Assembly (NCBI RefSeq): GCF_024793895.1
Contig: NZ_JANUSB010000007.1
Coordinates: 62,001 to 126,000, forward strand
Direction: 5' to 3'
DNA from: Serratia sp. AKBS12
GTDB taxonomy: Bacteria > Pseudomonadota > Gammaproteobacteria > Enterobacterales > Enterobacteriaceae
Length of the DNA stretch: 64,000 nt
Shown: positions 47,901-55,438 of the stretch, in pieces
Layout: each line of letters starts with the position of its first letter
Numbering within the stretch: position 1 is the stretch's first letter
Program-made: the position numbers and the translations under genes
The notes under the pieces: generated by a model
Told to the model about the DNA's origin: nothing
Database searches by the model: none
The model's input: only the letters and a program-made list of their open reading frames with translations

Positions 47901-47991
47901 TATCGCCAATACCCTGACGCCGTTCGTCGGCGACGCCAATACGCAAACGCCGGAGTTCAAGGCGTTCCTGGTCAATGTGGAAAAGGTGTAA
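44944..47991 (+). CDS. fdoG: Formate dehydrogenase-O major subunit, selenoprotein (UGA = Sec196)
   Basis: The catalytic alpha subunit oxidises formate to CO2 on a Mo-bisMGD-Sec centre facing the periplasm. It has 1015 residues when TGA 45529-45531 is read as selenocysteine 196 (context NQARV-Sec-HGPTVASLAP), matching E. coli FdnG/FdoG. A Tat signal SRRQFFK (residues 4-10) begins the protein; CTYCSVGCG holds [4Fe-4S] ligands. An ordinary six-frame reading splits it into two frames in the same phase (44944-45531 and from 45580). Ribosome binding site AAGGAG. FdoG rather than FdnG is chosen because fdhD and fdhE flank the operon. Confidence 0.97.
45529..45568 (+). promoter_or_regulatory. bSECIS element for selenocysteine insertion in fdoG
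   Basis: Immediately 3' of the UGA the coding sequence can form a hairpin with the apical stem GGTAGCA / TGCTCC enclosing the loop AGTCT (45543-45560). SelB recognises such a loop about 15-25 bases after the UGA. The arrangement resembles the fdnG and fdhF elements of E. coli. Confidence 0.85.
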
Positions 47992-48003
47992 CGGAGACGA
48001 GTT

Positions 48004-48903
48004 ATGGCCATGCAATCTCAAGACATTATTCGTAAATCCGCTACCAATGGCTTCACGCCGGCGCCGCGCGCGCGCGACCACCAGGAAGAAGTGGCGAAGC
48101 TGATCGACGTCACCACCTGCATCGGCTGCAAGGCCTGTCAGGTGGCCTGTTCCGAATGGAACGATATCCGCGATGAAATCGGTCACAACGTTGGGGTGTA
48201 CGACAATCCCGCCGATCTGACCGCCAAGTCGTGGACGGTGATGCGTTTCTCCGAAGTGGAGGAGAATGGCAAACTGGAGTGGCTGATTCGCAAGGACGGC
48301 TGCATGCACTGTGCCGATCCGGGCTGCCTGAAGGCCTGCCCGTCGGAGGGGGCGATTATCCAGTATGCCAACGGCATCGTCGACTTCCAGTCGGAGCATT
48401 GCATCGGCTGCGGTTACTGCATCGCCGGCTGTCCGTTCGATGTGCCGCGCATGAACGAGCAGGACAATCGGGTGTACAAATGCACCCTGTGCGTCGATCG
48501 CGTCGACGTCGGCCAGGAACCGGCCTGCGTGAAGACCTGCCCGACCGGGGCGATTCACTTCGGCACCAAGGACGCGATGAAGCAAGTCGCCGCCGGGCGC
48601 GTCAGCGAACTGCAAACCCGCGGCTACCAGAACGCCGGTCTGTACGATCCGGCGGGCGTGGGCGGTACCCACGTGATGTACGTGCTGCATCACGCCGACA
48701 AACCGCAGCTGTATCACGGTTTGCCGGACAATCCGACCATCAGCCCGGCGGTGACGTTCTGGAAAGGGGTATGGAAGCCGTTGGCGGCTATCGGCTTCGC
48801 GGCCACCTTCGCAGCCAGTATCTTCCACTACGTCGGCGTGGGGCCAAACCGCGTCGAAGAGGAAGACAACGACGAGCTGCATGATGAGGAGACGCGCAAA
48901 TGA
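48004..48903 (+). CDS. fdoH: Formate dehydrogenase-O iron-sulfur subunit
   Basis: The beta subunit passes electrons from FdoG to the cytochrome b subunit through four [4Fe-4S] clusters. 299 residues. Four cysteine groups are visible: [41 protein letters not shown] and CTLCVDRV with [10 protein letters not shown]-terminal transmembrane helix (about residues 255-280, [19 protein letters not shown]) anchors it. The stop overlaps fdoI by 4 bases. Confidence 0.97.
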   Translation: MAMQSQDIIRKSATNGFTPAPRARDHQEEVAKLIDVTTCIGCKACQVACSEWNDIRDEIGHNVGVYDNPADLTAKSWTVMRFSEVEENGKLEWLIRKDGCMHCADPGCLKACPSEGAIIQYANGIVDFQSEHCIGCGYCIAGCPFDVPRMNEQDNRVYKCTLCVDRVDVGQEPACVKTCPTGAIHFGTKDAMKQVAAGRVSELQTRGYQNAGLYDPAGVGGTHVMYVLHHADKPQLYHGLPDNPTISPAVTFWKGVWKPLAAIGFAATFAASIFHYVGVGPNRVEEEDNDELHDEETRK

Positions 48904-49535
48904 GGAAGGAAAAGCCAATTCAGCGTTACAGCGCGCCGGAGCGGATTAACCACTGGATCGTGGCGTTCTGCTTTATGCTGGCAGCCATCAGCGGGCTGGG
49001 GTTCTTTTTCCCGTCCTTCAACTGGCTGATGAACATCTTCGGTACGCCGCAGCTGGCGCGCATCCTGCACCCGTTTGCCGGCGTGGTGATGTTCGCGGCG
49101 TTTCTGCTGATGTTCCTGCGCTACTGGAAGCATAATCTGATCAACCGTGAAGACATCGTCTGGGCCAAAAACATCCACAAAATCGCCATGAATGAGGAGG
49201 TGGGTGACACCGGACGTTATAATTTCGGTCAGAAATGCGTATTCTGGGCGGCGATCGTCAGTCTGGTGCTGTTACTGGCCAGCGGTATCGTCATCTGGCG
49301 GCCGTACTTCGCCCCGGCGTTCTCCATCCCGCTGATCCGCATTGCGCTGCTGGTGCATTCGCTGGCGGCGGTGGGGCTGATTATCGTGATTATGGTGCAC
49401 ATTTACGCCGCGTTGTGGGTAAAAGGCACCATCACCGCGATGGTTGAGGGCTGGGTGCCGGCCGCCTGGGCCAAGAAACATCATCCGCGCTGGTACCGAG
49501 AGGTCCGCGAAAAACAACAGGAAGATAAACCCTGA
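48900..49535 (+). CDS. fdoI: Formate dehydrogenase-O cytochrome b556 subunit
   Basis: The gamma subunit is a four-helix membrane cytochrome b that delivers electrons to quinone. 211 residues. [21 protein letters not shown] has the first haem-ligand His, [19 protein letters not shown] the second, and [23 protein letters not shown] the last pair. It overlaps fdoH by 4 bases and abuts fdhE by 1 base. Confidence 0.97.
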   Translation: MRKEKPIQRYSAPERINHWIVAFCFMLAAISGLGFFFPSFNWLMNIFGTPQLARILHPFAGVVMFAAFLLMFLRYWKHNLINREDIVWAKNIHKIAMNEEVGDTGRYNFGQKCVFWAAIVSLVLLLASGIVIWRPYFAPAFSIPLIRIALLVHSLAAVGLIIVIMVHIYAALWVKGTITAMVEGWVPAAWAKKHHPRWYREVREKQQEDKP

Positions 49536-50464
49536 TGAGTATCCGCATCGTTCCTAAAGAGCAGTTAGGGGCACAGCGTGAGAAGACGACGGCGGCGGAA
49601 GCAATTCCGCCGTTGCTTTTCGCCAATCTGAAGAGCCTGTACGGCCGTCGCGCTGAACGCCTGCGCCAGCTGGCTGTCGATCATCCGCTGGGTGATTACC
49701 TCAACTTTGCCGCAACCATTGCCGAGGCACAGCAGCATGCGCTGCATGACAACCCGCTGACGCTGGATCTGTCCGATGCTCTGAGCCAAAGTGCTGCCAG
49801 CGGTAAACCGCCGCTCGACGTCGGCGTTTATCCGCGCAGTGAACACTGGCAAAAACTGCTGACGGCGCTGATGGCCGAGCTGCGCCCACAGGCGCCCGAT
49901 CACGTCGCGGTGGTGCTGGATAAGTTGGAAAAAGCCTCCTCCCACGAACTGGAGCTGATGGCTGGCGCGTTGCTCAACCGTGAATTTGCGCAGGTCGGCA
50001 GCGAAAACGCGCCGTTCATCTGGGCGGCGCTGTCGCTGTACTGGGCGCAAATGGCCAGCCTTATCCCCGGCAAGGCGCGCGCCGAATATGGTGAACACCG
50101 GCAGTTTTGCCCGGTGTGCGGCAGCATTCCCGTCTCCAGTATGGTACACATCGGCACCGTCAACGGCCTGCGCTACCTGCACTGCAACCTGTGCGAAAGC
50201 GAATGGCATGTGGTACGGGTGAAGTGCAGCAACTGCGAGCAGAGCCGCGATCTCAACTACTGGTCGCTGGACAGCGAGCAGGCGGCGGTGAAGGCGGAAA
50301 GCTGTGGCGACTGCGGCACCTATCTGAAGCTTCTGTATCAGGAAAAAGATCCTAAGGTGGAAGCGGTAGCCGACGATCTGGCCACGCTTATCCTTGACGC
50401 CAAAATGGAAGACGAAGGGTTTGCCCGCAGCAGCATCAACCCGTTCCTGTTCCCGGGCGAATAG
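49535..50464 (+). CDS. fdhE: Formate dehydrogenase accessory protein FdhE
   Basis: FdhE is a rubredoxin-like cytoplasmic factor needed for formation of active respiratory formate dehydrogenases. 309 residues as in E. coli. The C-terminal half has paired zinc/iron knuckles: [25 protein letters not shown] and SCGDCGTY. It begins at the last base of fdoI, so it belongs to the same transcript. An 80-bp segment of this gene (50003-50085) recurs in decayed form at 52265-52345. Confidence 0.96.
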   Translation: MSIRIVPKEQLGAQREKTTAAEAIPPLLFANLKSLYGRRAERLRQLAVDHPLGDYLNFAATIAEAQQHALHDNPLTLDLSDALSQSAASGKPPLDVGVYPRSEHWQKLLTALMAELRPQAPDHVAVVLDKLEKASSHELELMAGALLNREFAQVGSENAPFIWAALSLYWAQMASLIPGKARAEYGEHRQFCPVCGSIPVSSMVHIGTVNGLRYLHCNLCESEWHVVRVKCSNCEQSRDLNYWSLDSEQAAVKAESCGDCGTYLKLLYQEKDPKVEAVADDLATLILDAKMEDEGFARSSINPFLFPGE

Positions 50465-50645
50465 GATGGTCGTCGGAGGCGTGGTTTGCCGCGCCTCTGT
50501 TACCAGCATTAACGTGTTCTTACCTGCGACTTTCCTTTTAATCGGGGATAGCGCATGGCAGGGTTGCCACCGGGGCTGGTAAATTCCCGTTGCAAGTCTC
50601 TGGAGCTACCTGTGCGCAGGGCCATGCTTGGCTATTGAAGGCTGC
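50465..50645. other. Unique spacer between fdhE and the tandem duplication
   Basis: No gene is supported here. A hairpin with stem GAGGCG / CGCCTC (about 50474-50497) just after the fdhE stop may end the fdo transcript. The segment 50614-50628 (GCGCAGGGCCATGCT) already resembles sequence in front of the second repeat copy, so the duplicated tract may begin here in degraded form. Confidence 0.5.
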
Positions 50646-51050
50646 TCACCCGTTATTCGCCCGGAACGGGCTTGCCGGTGCCGCCTTACCGGCTCTTTCC
50701 GTCCTGATTCAGCATCTCATCTCCCCAACCAGCGCCGGGCTCCCTGCCAGCAGCCGACCCGGGGTATACCCGCGTTGAGCGCTATCGGCATTTCTCATCT
50801 GCTCGGTAATGGTTAATTAAAACTAAATCATTCCCCCCACGGCGCGAGCCGGATTTATATTCCCCCCCTCGCTCCATGGCGCGTATTGACAGGTCAGGAT
50901 GGGCAAACGGTCGCTGGGCAAAGGGGACAATAATGAGGAACACCCCATAAACTCGCGCGCGGCAGCAGTCGGTCTGTAATGGATTAAATGTATATAAATC
51001 AATCGGATGGGTTATGAAATACATTGACATCATCAAGATGAAAAATTATA

Positions 51051-52202
51051 ATGGGCTTCAGGGCTTCAGGGCTTCAGGGCTTCAGTTCAGTCACACTTCT
51101 ATTCATCCTCCTGTTAATCAGCCACTGCGCGCATGCCGTCGTTGACGATCCCTATATTGATAAAAACAAAAGTGTCAGCTACGCCTTTGATAAAACCCAG
51201 GGGGCGCTTTCGACCGCCGCTGCCGGCAGGTTATGGATCTGGCGGGCAGAAAAGGGGGGCAATAGTGAACCTGATTCTGATTCACGCAGCCGGGACTCCT
51301 GGATCTGTAACAGCGCATCCTCGGTTGAGACCGGAGCCTGTCCTTTTTCTAGTCCTGGCGGGGGTACCAGCGATATAAAGATAAAGTTCACGGAAAAAAG
51401 AAGCCGACTCTCGGTGATCCTGACGCTGAAAGGTCAGATTTTTGGTTATGCCAATCCTGCCAACGGCTGCAATCCCTATACTGGGGGCTGGCCAATACAA
51501 TCTATCGGTTATAATACTTGCTACAATAAGCCCTACAATGGCCGGGTGCTGGACGTCTGGCTCCCGTCGGCCGAGGCGGATCGCATTCCTACCGGCGGCG
51601 TCTGGGAGGCCAGCCTGGTGCTGTATCAGTTTCGTCTATCTACCTATACAAGAGCGGCCACCTGGGCGGCCAATATTACCCTCAATATCACCGACAAAAA
51701 TAACGGCGCCATCTACCTGCCGGCCTTTGGCAGCGCCACGCCGCGGGTTGATCTCAACCTGCGCACCCAGCCCCTTTCCACCGCGCCCGGCGGTCAGGTG
51801 TCCGGTAGCGCCACCATCGACACCTGCCTGTACGACGGCTACAACGCCAACAGCCCGTGGCTGAAGCTCAGCATATCCGATCTGTTGCCCGCCGGCGGGC
51901 GGGGAGCCGATATCTTCTCGCTGATCAATAGCGCCAACGGCACCAGCCGCATTGACTACCGCGTCTCACTCAATTACAACGGCCGGCCTCAGGCGGTGAA
52001 TAACGGGCAGGAAATTACCCTGACCGGGGTCGACGGCGCGCTTATCCGCCCCGTCACGCTGCCGGGTATCCCCTTCCCGGTGGTGTGCACGCCCACACCG
52101 CTGACGCTTGCCGTGCTGCCGTTTGCCAAGGCCAGCCGGGCGGCCGGGCGCTATACCGGTACGCTGCGTCTGAAGCTGAGCGCCACTGCGCTGGCACCCT
52201 GA
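51051..52202 (+). CDS. CfaE/CblD-like pilus tip adhesin, copy 1
   Basis: A 383-residue secreted protein of the CfaE/CblD (class 5 pilus tip) family. A hydrophobic signal ends at SHCAHA (about residue 29). Motifs shared with CfaE: IKFTEKRSRL, IPTGGVWEASLVL, ANITLNITD, ATPRVDLNLR, TCLYDGYNANS, and the C-terminal RYTGTLRLKLSA. The adhesin domain spans about 30-215 and the pilin domain about 225-383. No chaperone, usher or major pilin gene is nearby, so it is an orphan. Four 8-bp repeats follow the ATG and could shift the frame. At the CfaE receptor-binding Arg pair the sequence is YQFRLS. Confidence 0.85.
   Translation: MGFRASGLQGFSSVTLLFILLLISHCAHAVVDDPYIDKNKSVSYAFDKTQGALSTAAAGRLWIWRAEKGGNSEPDSDSRSRDSWICNSASSVETGACPFSSPGGGTSDIKIKFTEKRSRLSVILTLKGQIFGYANPANGCNPYTGGWPIQSIGYNTCYNKPYNGRVLDVWLPSAEADRIPTGGVWEASLVLYQFRLSTYTRAATWAANITLNITDKNNGAIYLPAFGSATPRVDLNLRTQPLSTAPGGQVSGSATIDTCLYDGYNANSPWLKLSISDLLPAGGRGADIFSLINSANGTSRIDYRVSLNYNGRPQAVNNGQEITLTGVDGALIRPVTLPGIPFPVVCTPTPLTLAVLPFAKASRAAGRYTGTLRLKLSATALAP
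51053..51084 (+). repeat. 8-bp simple sequence repeat, GGGCTTCA x4, in adhesin copy 1
   Basis: Four perfect tandem copies of GGGCTTCA overlapping the third base of the ATG at 51051. Eight is not a multiple of three, so gain or loss of a unit changes the frame. ATGs at 51014 and 51038 lie one base out of frame now and enter frame with five (or two) units. With three units neither start reaches the signal peptide. Confidence 0.9.
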
Positions 52203-52203
52203 G

Positions 52204-52237
52204 GCCACGCCGCCGGCAATGCGGCCGGCGGCGTGGC
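52204..52237 (+). repeat. Perfect 14-bp inverted repeat after adhesin copy 1
   Basis: GCCACGCCGCCGGC and GCCGGCGGCGTGGC flank a six-base loop, starting at the stop codon's next bases. No T-run follows. It may act as a Rho-protecting or weak terminator hairpin. The same element recurs at 53934-53967. Confidence 0.7.
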
Positions 52238-52264
52238 TGGCAACATATCCGGCAGGCGGCGGGA

Positions 52265-52345
52265 GCAAAAGCGCCGTTCATCTGGGCGGTGCTGTCGCGG
52301 TACTGAGCGTAAAGGGTCAGCCTTATTCCCGGCCAGGTGCCGCGC
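52265..52345 (+). pseudogene. Decayed fragment of fdhE between the adhesin copies
   Basis: This 80-bp tract closely matches fdhE 50003-50085: it shares GCGCCGTTCATCTGGGCGG, then GCTGTCGC, GTACTG, and CAGCCTTATNCCCGG. The conceptual translation APFIWAVLSRY is interrupted by in-frame stops where intact fdhE reads [15 protein letters not shown]. It joins directly to the start of repeat copy 2, so about 530 bp that separate the equivalent points in copy 1 are missing. The duplication therefore once reached into fdhE. Confidence 0.82.
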
Positions 52346-52765
52346 GCAGGGCAATGCTCAGTCACCCGTTATTCGCCCGGAACGGGCTTGCCGGTGCCGC
52401 CTTACCGGCTCTTCCGGCCTGATTCAGCATCTCATCTCCCCAACCAGCGCCGGGCTCCCTGCCAGCAGCCGACCCAGGGTATACCCGCGTTGAGCGCTAT
52501 CGGCATTTCTCATCTACTCGGTAACGGTTAATTAAAACTAAATCATTCCCCCCACGGCGCGAGCCGGATTTATATTCCCCCCCTTGCTCCATGGCGCGTA
52601 TTGACAGGTCAGGATGGGCAAACGGTCGCTGGGCAAAGGGGACAATAATGAGGAACACCCCATAAACTCGCGCGCGGCAGCAGTCGGTCTGTAATGGATT
52701 AAATGTATATAAATCAATCGGATGGGTTATGAAATACATTGACATCATCAAGATGAAAAATTATA

Positions 52766-53932
52766 ATGGGCTTCAGGGCTTCAGGGCTTCAGGGCTTCAG
52801 TTCAGTCACACTTCTATTCATCCTCCTGTTAATCAGCCACTGCGCGCATGCCGTCGTTGACGATCCCTATATTGATAAAAACAAAAGTGTCAGCTACGCC
52901 TTTGATAAAACCCAGGGGGCGCTTTCGACCGCCGCTGCCGGCAGGTTATGGATTTGGCAGAAAGAAAAGGGGGGCAACAGTGAACCTGACTATTATACAC
53001 GCCGCCGAGACTCCTGGATCTGTAACAGCGCATCCTCGGTTGAGACCGGGGCCTGTCCTTACTCTTCTCCAACCGGAGCTAATAAGGGTACCAGCGATAT
53101 AAAGATAAAGTTCACGGAAAAAAGAAGTCGGCTCTCGGTGATCCTGACGCTGAAAGGTCAGAATTTTGGTTATGCTAATCCCGCTACTGGCTGTGATCCC
53201 TATTTTTTTGGCTGGCCAATCCAAGCTGACATGTATGGTATTTGCAACAACGGCGGAGTGCAATTTAATGGCAAGGTGCTGGACGTCTGGCTCCCGGCGG
53301 CCGAGGCGGATCGCATTCCTACCGGCGGCATCTGGGAGGCCAGCCTGGTGCTGTATCAGCGTCGTAGTTTCACCAATACAAGAGTGGCCACCTGGGCGGC
53401 CAATATTACCCTCAATATCACCGACAAAAATAACGGCGCCATCTACCTGCCGGCCTTTGGCAGCGCCACGCCGCGGGTTGATCTTAACCTGCGCACCCAG
53501 CCCCTTTCCACCGCGCCCGGCGGTCAGGTGGCCGGTAGCGCCACCATCGACACCTGCCTGTACGACGGCTACAACGCCAACAGCCCGTGGCTGAAGCTCA
53601 GCATATCCGATCTATTGCCCGCCGGCGGGCGGGGAGCCGATATCTTCTCGCTGATCAATAGCGCCAACGGCACCAGCCGCATTGACTACCGCGTCTCACT
53701 CAATTACAACGGCCGGCCTCAGGCGGTGAATAACGGGCAGGAAATTACCCTGACCGGGGTCGACGGCGCGCTTATCCGCCCCGTCACGCTGCCGGGTATC
53801 CCCTTCCCGGTGGTGTGCACGCCCACACCGCTGACGCTTGCCGTGCTGCCGTTTGCCAAGGCCAGCCGGGCGGCCGGGCGCTATACCGGTACGCTGCGTC
53901 TGAAGCTGAGCGCCACCGCGCTGGCACCCTGA
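52766..53932 (+). CDS. CfaE/CblD-like pilus tip adhesin, copy 2
   Basis: A 388-residue paralogue of the protein at 51051, with an identical signal region and a pilin half identical except Ala for Ser in GGQVAGSAT. Differences cluster in the adhesin domain: WQKEKGG against WRAEKGG, EPDYYTRRRD against EPDSDSRSRD, a five-residue longer loop (SSPTGANKGTSD), a different cysteine-bearing loop (DMYGICNNGGVQFNG), and YQRRSFTNTRVATW. The RR pair aligns with the two arginines in the CfaE receptor-binding site (KRRYDTTYG), which copy 1 lacks. This suggests the two copies recognise different receptors. Confidence 0.85.
   Translation: MGFRASGLQGFSSVTLLFILLLISHCAHAVVDDPYIDKNKSVSYAFDKTQGALSTAAAGRLWIWQKEKGGNSEPDYYTRRRDSWICNSASSVETGACPYSSPTGANKGTSDIKIKFTEKRSRLSVILTLKGQNFGYANPATGCDPYFFGWPIQADMYGICNNGGVQFNGKVLDVWLPAAEADRIPTGGIWEASLVLYQRRSFTNTRVATWAANITLNITDKNNGAIYLPAFGSATPRVDLNLRTQPLSTAPGGQVAGSATIDTCLYDGYNANSPWLKLSISDLLPAGGRGADIFSLINSANGTSRIDYRVSLNYNGRPQAVNNGQEITLTGVDGALIRPVTLPGIPFPVVCTPTPLTLAVLPFAKASRAAGRYTGTLRLKLSATALAP
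52768..52799 (+). repeat. 8-bp simple sequence repeat, GGGCTTCA x4, in adhesin copy 2
   Basis: The same four-unit GGGCTTCA array as in copy 1, overlapping the ATG at 52766. Upstream ATGs at 52729 and 52753 keep the same out-of-frame relation, so the two genes could switch independently. Confidence 0.9.
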
Positions 53933-53933
53933 A

Positions 53934-53967
53934 GCCACGCCGCCGGCAATGCGGCCGGCGGCGTGGC
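53934..53967 (+). repeat. Perfect 14-bp inverted repeat after adhesin copy 2
   Basis: The same GCCACGCCGCCGGC / GCCGGCGGCGTGGC hairpin with a six-base loop as at 52204-52237, part of the duplicated unit. Confidence 0.7.
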
Positions 53968-54079
53968 TGGCAACATATCCGGCAGGCGGCAGAGCCAATT
54001 TCAGATTCCTTATCTGGCATTCATCCAGGTGACTTGCTACGTTTACGCAATGACGCGCAACGCGATAAGGAAAGGGACG

Positions 54080-54730
54080 ATGCTAAAGACGATAGCAAAA
54101 TTTGCCACGGTGGCCGCACTGGTCACCGGTTTGGCCGCCTGTGACAACCCCGATACCAAGCAGCCGACGGTGCCAAAACCCGACCCCAAACCCACCGCTG
54201 CACAAACCGCGCCGCCGGCGCCAAAGCCTGAAGAACCCAAACCTGCGCTGCCGCAGGGCCTGAGCGTCTCGATGCAAAAGGGCCGGATCACCTTTGAACT
54301 GCCGCCGGGTTTTAGCGATCAAACCAAATACAGCGGTATTATCAACGACAGCAAATCCAATATTCAGCTGTTCCTGGACAGCAAGTCGCGCCAGCGTACG
54401 GTGTCGTCCGAAGTGATCCCGCCGGACGGTATGAAGCTGAATAACAGTGATAAAATGCTTAATGAGCTGATGCAAAGCATGATGACCGAGCTGTCCGATC
54501 GCTATCAGAACATCAAGCGAACCAAAGAAGAAAACCTGGTGATCGGCAAACAGAAGTTTCACCGTCTGGATACCGAACAGAGCGTCAACGGGCAAAAAGT
54601 GGTTTCCACCATCATGCTGACGGTGTTCAATAAACGCGTAGTCACCTTGCAAATGCTTTCCCCGGCCAAAACGCCGGAGGTGCATCAGGCGCTGGTGCAG
54701 CGGATTATCGATACGCTGACGGTGAAATAA
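54080..54730 (+). CDS. DcrB-like lipoprotein
   Basis: A 216-residue lipoprotein. ATG 54080 follows AAGGAAAGGG. The signal ends in lipobox GLAAC (Cys21), followed by a proline/lysine-rich linker (about residues 25-58, with KPDPKPT and KPEEPKP) and a DcrB-type domain (about 60-216, with ITFELPPGFSDQ and ending IIDTLTVK). E. coli DcrB is a periplasmic-face lipoprotein needed for phage C1/C6 entry and implicated in envelope stress; this protein is a relative with a longer linker. Upstream in-frame codons overlap the duplication edge and are not conserved. Confidence 0.8.
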   Translation: MLKTIAKFATVAALVTGLAACDNPDTKQPTVPKPDPKPTAAQTAPPAPKPEEPKPALPQGLSVSMQKGRITFELPPGFSDQTKYSGIINDSKSNIQLFLDSKSRQRTVSSEVIPPDGMKLNNSDKMLNELMQSMMTELSDRYQNIKRTKEENLVIGKQKFHRLDTEQSVNGQKVVSTIMLTVFNKRVVTLQMLSPAKTPEVHQALVQRIIDTLTVK

Positions 54731-54765
54731 CAACGCAGTGGTTTGCCAACCGAGGGGGAATACTG

Positions 54766-55371
54766 ATGAGGCTTATTGGCAGTTACACCAGCCCTTTTGT
54801 ACGCAAAATCTCCGTAATGCTGTTGGAAAAGGGCATGGTGTTCGAATTCGTCAATGACCCGCCGTACGAAGCCGGTACCCGGGTGGCGGAGTTTAATCCG
54901 CTCGGCAAGGTGCCGGTATTGGTGACCGATGACGGCGAGGCGTACTACGACTCGCGGGTGATTGCCGAATATCTGGAACTGTTGCCCGACACCCCGGCTT
55001 TTTTGCCGGCCGATCGCGCTGGCGCGCTGCGCATTCGCCAGATTGAAGCCTTGGCGGACGGCGTGACGGAGGCGGCGGCAACGCTGTTTCGTGAAAGCCG
55101 GCGCGCGCCGGAAAAACAGGATGAAGGCTGGATGCTACGACAGCGCGAAAAACTCCAGCAGGGGCTGGACGCGCTCGAAGCGCTGGCGCAGGAGCAAACG
55201 CTGCTGAACGGTGAACGGCTGACGCTGGCCGATATTGCTACCGGTTGTGCGCTGGGCTACCTGAACTTTCGTCGTATCCTGCCGAACTGGTGCGTTGGGC
55301 GCCCGACGCTGATCAAGCTCGCCGAACGGCTGTTTGCCCGTGAGAGCTTCGCACGTACTCTGCCACCGTGA
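54766..55371 (+). CDS. yibF: Glutathione S-transferase YibF
   Basis: A 201-residue GST-fold protein (E. coli YibF 202). The thioredoxin-like N-terminal domain includes [28 protein letters not shown] and [12 protein letters not shown]; the helical C-terminal domain runs from about residue 85 and has [15 protein letters not shown]. Its substrate is unknown. It sits directly upstream of selA as in E. coli. GGGGG lies just before the ATG. Confidence 0.93.
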   Translation: MRLIGSYTSPFVRKISVMLLEKGMVFEFVNDPPYEAGTRVAEFNPLGKVPVLVTDDGEAYYDSRVIAEYLELLPDTPAFLPADRAGALRIRQIEALADGVTEAAATLFRESRRAPEKQDEGWMLRQREKLQQGLDALEALAQEQTLLNGERLTLADIATGCALGYLNFRRILPNWCVGRPTLIKLAERLFARESFARTLPP

Positions 55372-55438
55372 TTTCCTTATTTTTCCCGGGCGCCACGTCG
55401 CGCCCGCTTTGCTGATACCGATAAAAAATAGAGCCCCC

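Larger units (their letters stand above)
50646..52260 (+). repeat. Tandem duplication, copy 1 (adhesin gene plus leader)
   Basis: A 1.6-kb tract from TCACCCGTTATTCGCC to GGCAGGCGGC that recurs at 52362-53990. It includes a 405-bp non-coding leader, the adhesin gene and a trailing inverted repeat. The leader and the 3' third of the gene are almost identical between copies; differences cluster in the gene's middle. There is no transposase gene and no terminal inverted repeat, so it is a segmental duplication rather than an insertion sequence. The leader (50646-51050) contains two C-tracts (50833-50838 and 50862-50868) and no other supported gene. Confidence 0.92.
52362..53990 (+). repeat. Tandem duplication, copy 2 (adhesin gene plus leader)
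   Basis: Second copy of the 1.6-kb tract at 50646-52260, offset 1715-1730 bp, ending at GGCAGGCGGC before unique sequence AGAGCCAATT. It is 14 bp longer net: five extra codons in the gene and one base less in the leader. Near-identity of the leader and of the 3' third indicates recent duplication or ongoing gene conversion. The leader (52362-52765) holds no other supported gene. Confidence 0.92.

Noticed and set aside
45742-48918. A 1058-codon open frame on the minus strand opposite fdoG and fdoH
   Set aside because: It is antisense to two well-recognised genes in very GC-rich DNA, its translation is histidine- and arginine-rich with no recognisable domain, and it has no ribosome binding site. 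It is a codon-bias shadow.
50782-51036. 84-codon minus-strand frames repeated at 50782-51036 and 52497-52751 as possible small genes
   Set aside because: They are preserved only because the leader DNA is duplicated. They have no family resemblance and no ribosome binding site, and they lie over the adhesin leader.
50646-53990. The duplicated tract as an insertion sequence or composite transposon
   Set aside because: No transposase, integrase, terminal inverted repeats or target-site duplications were seen. The repeat carries only the adhesin gene.
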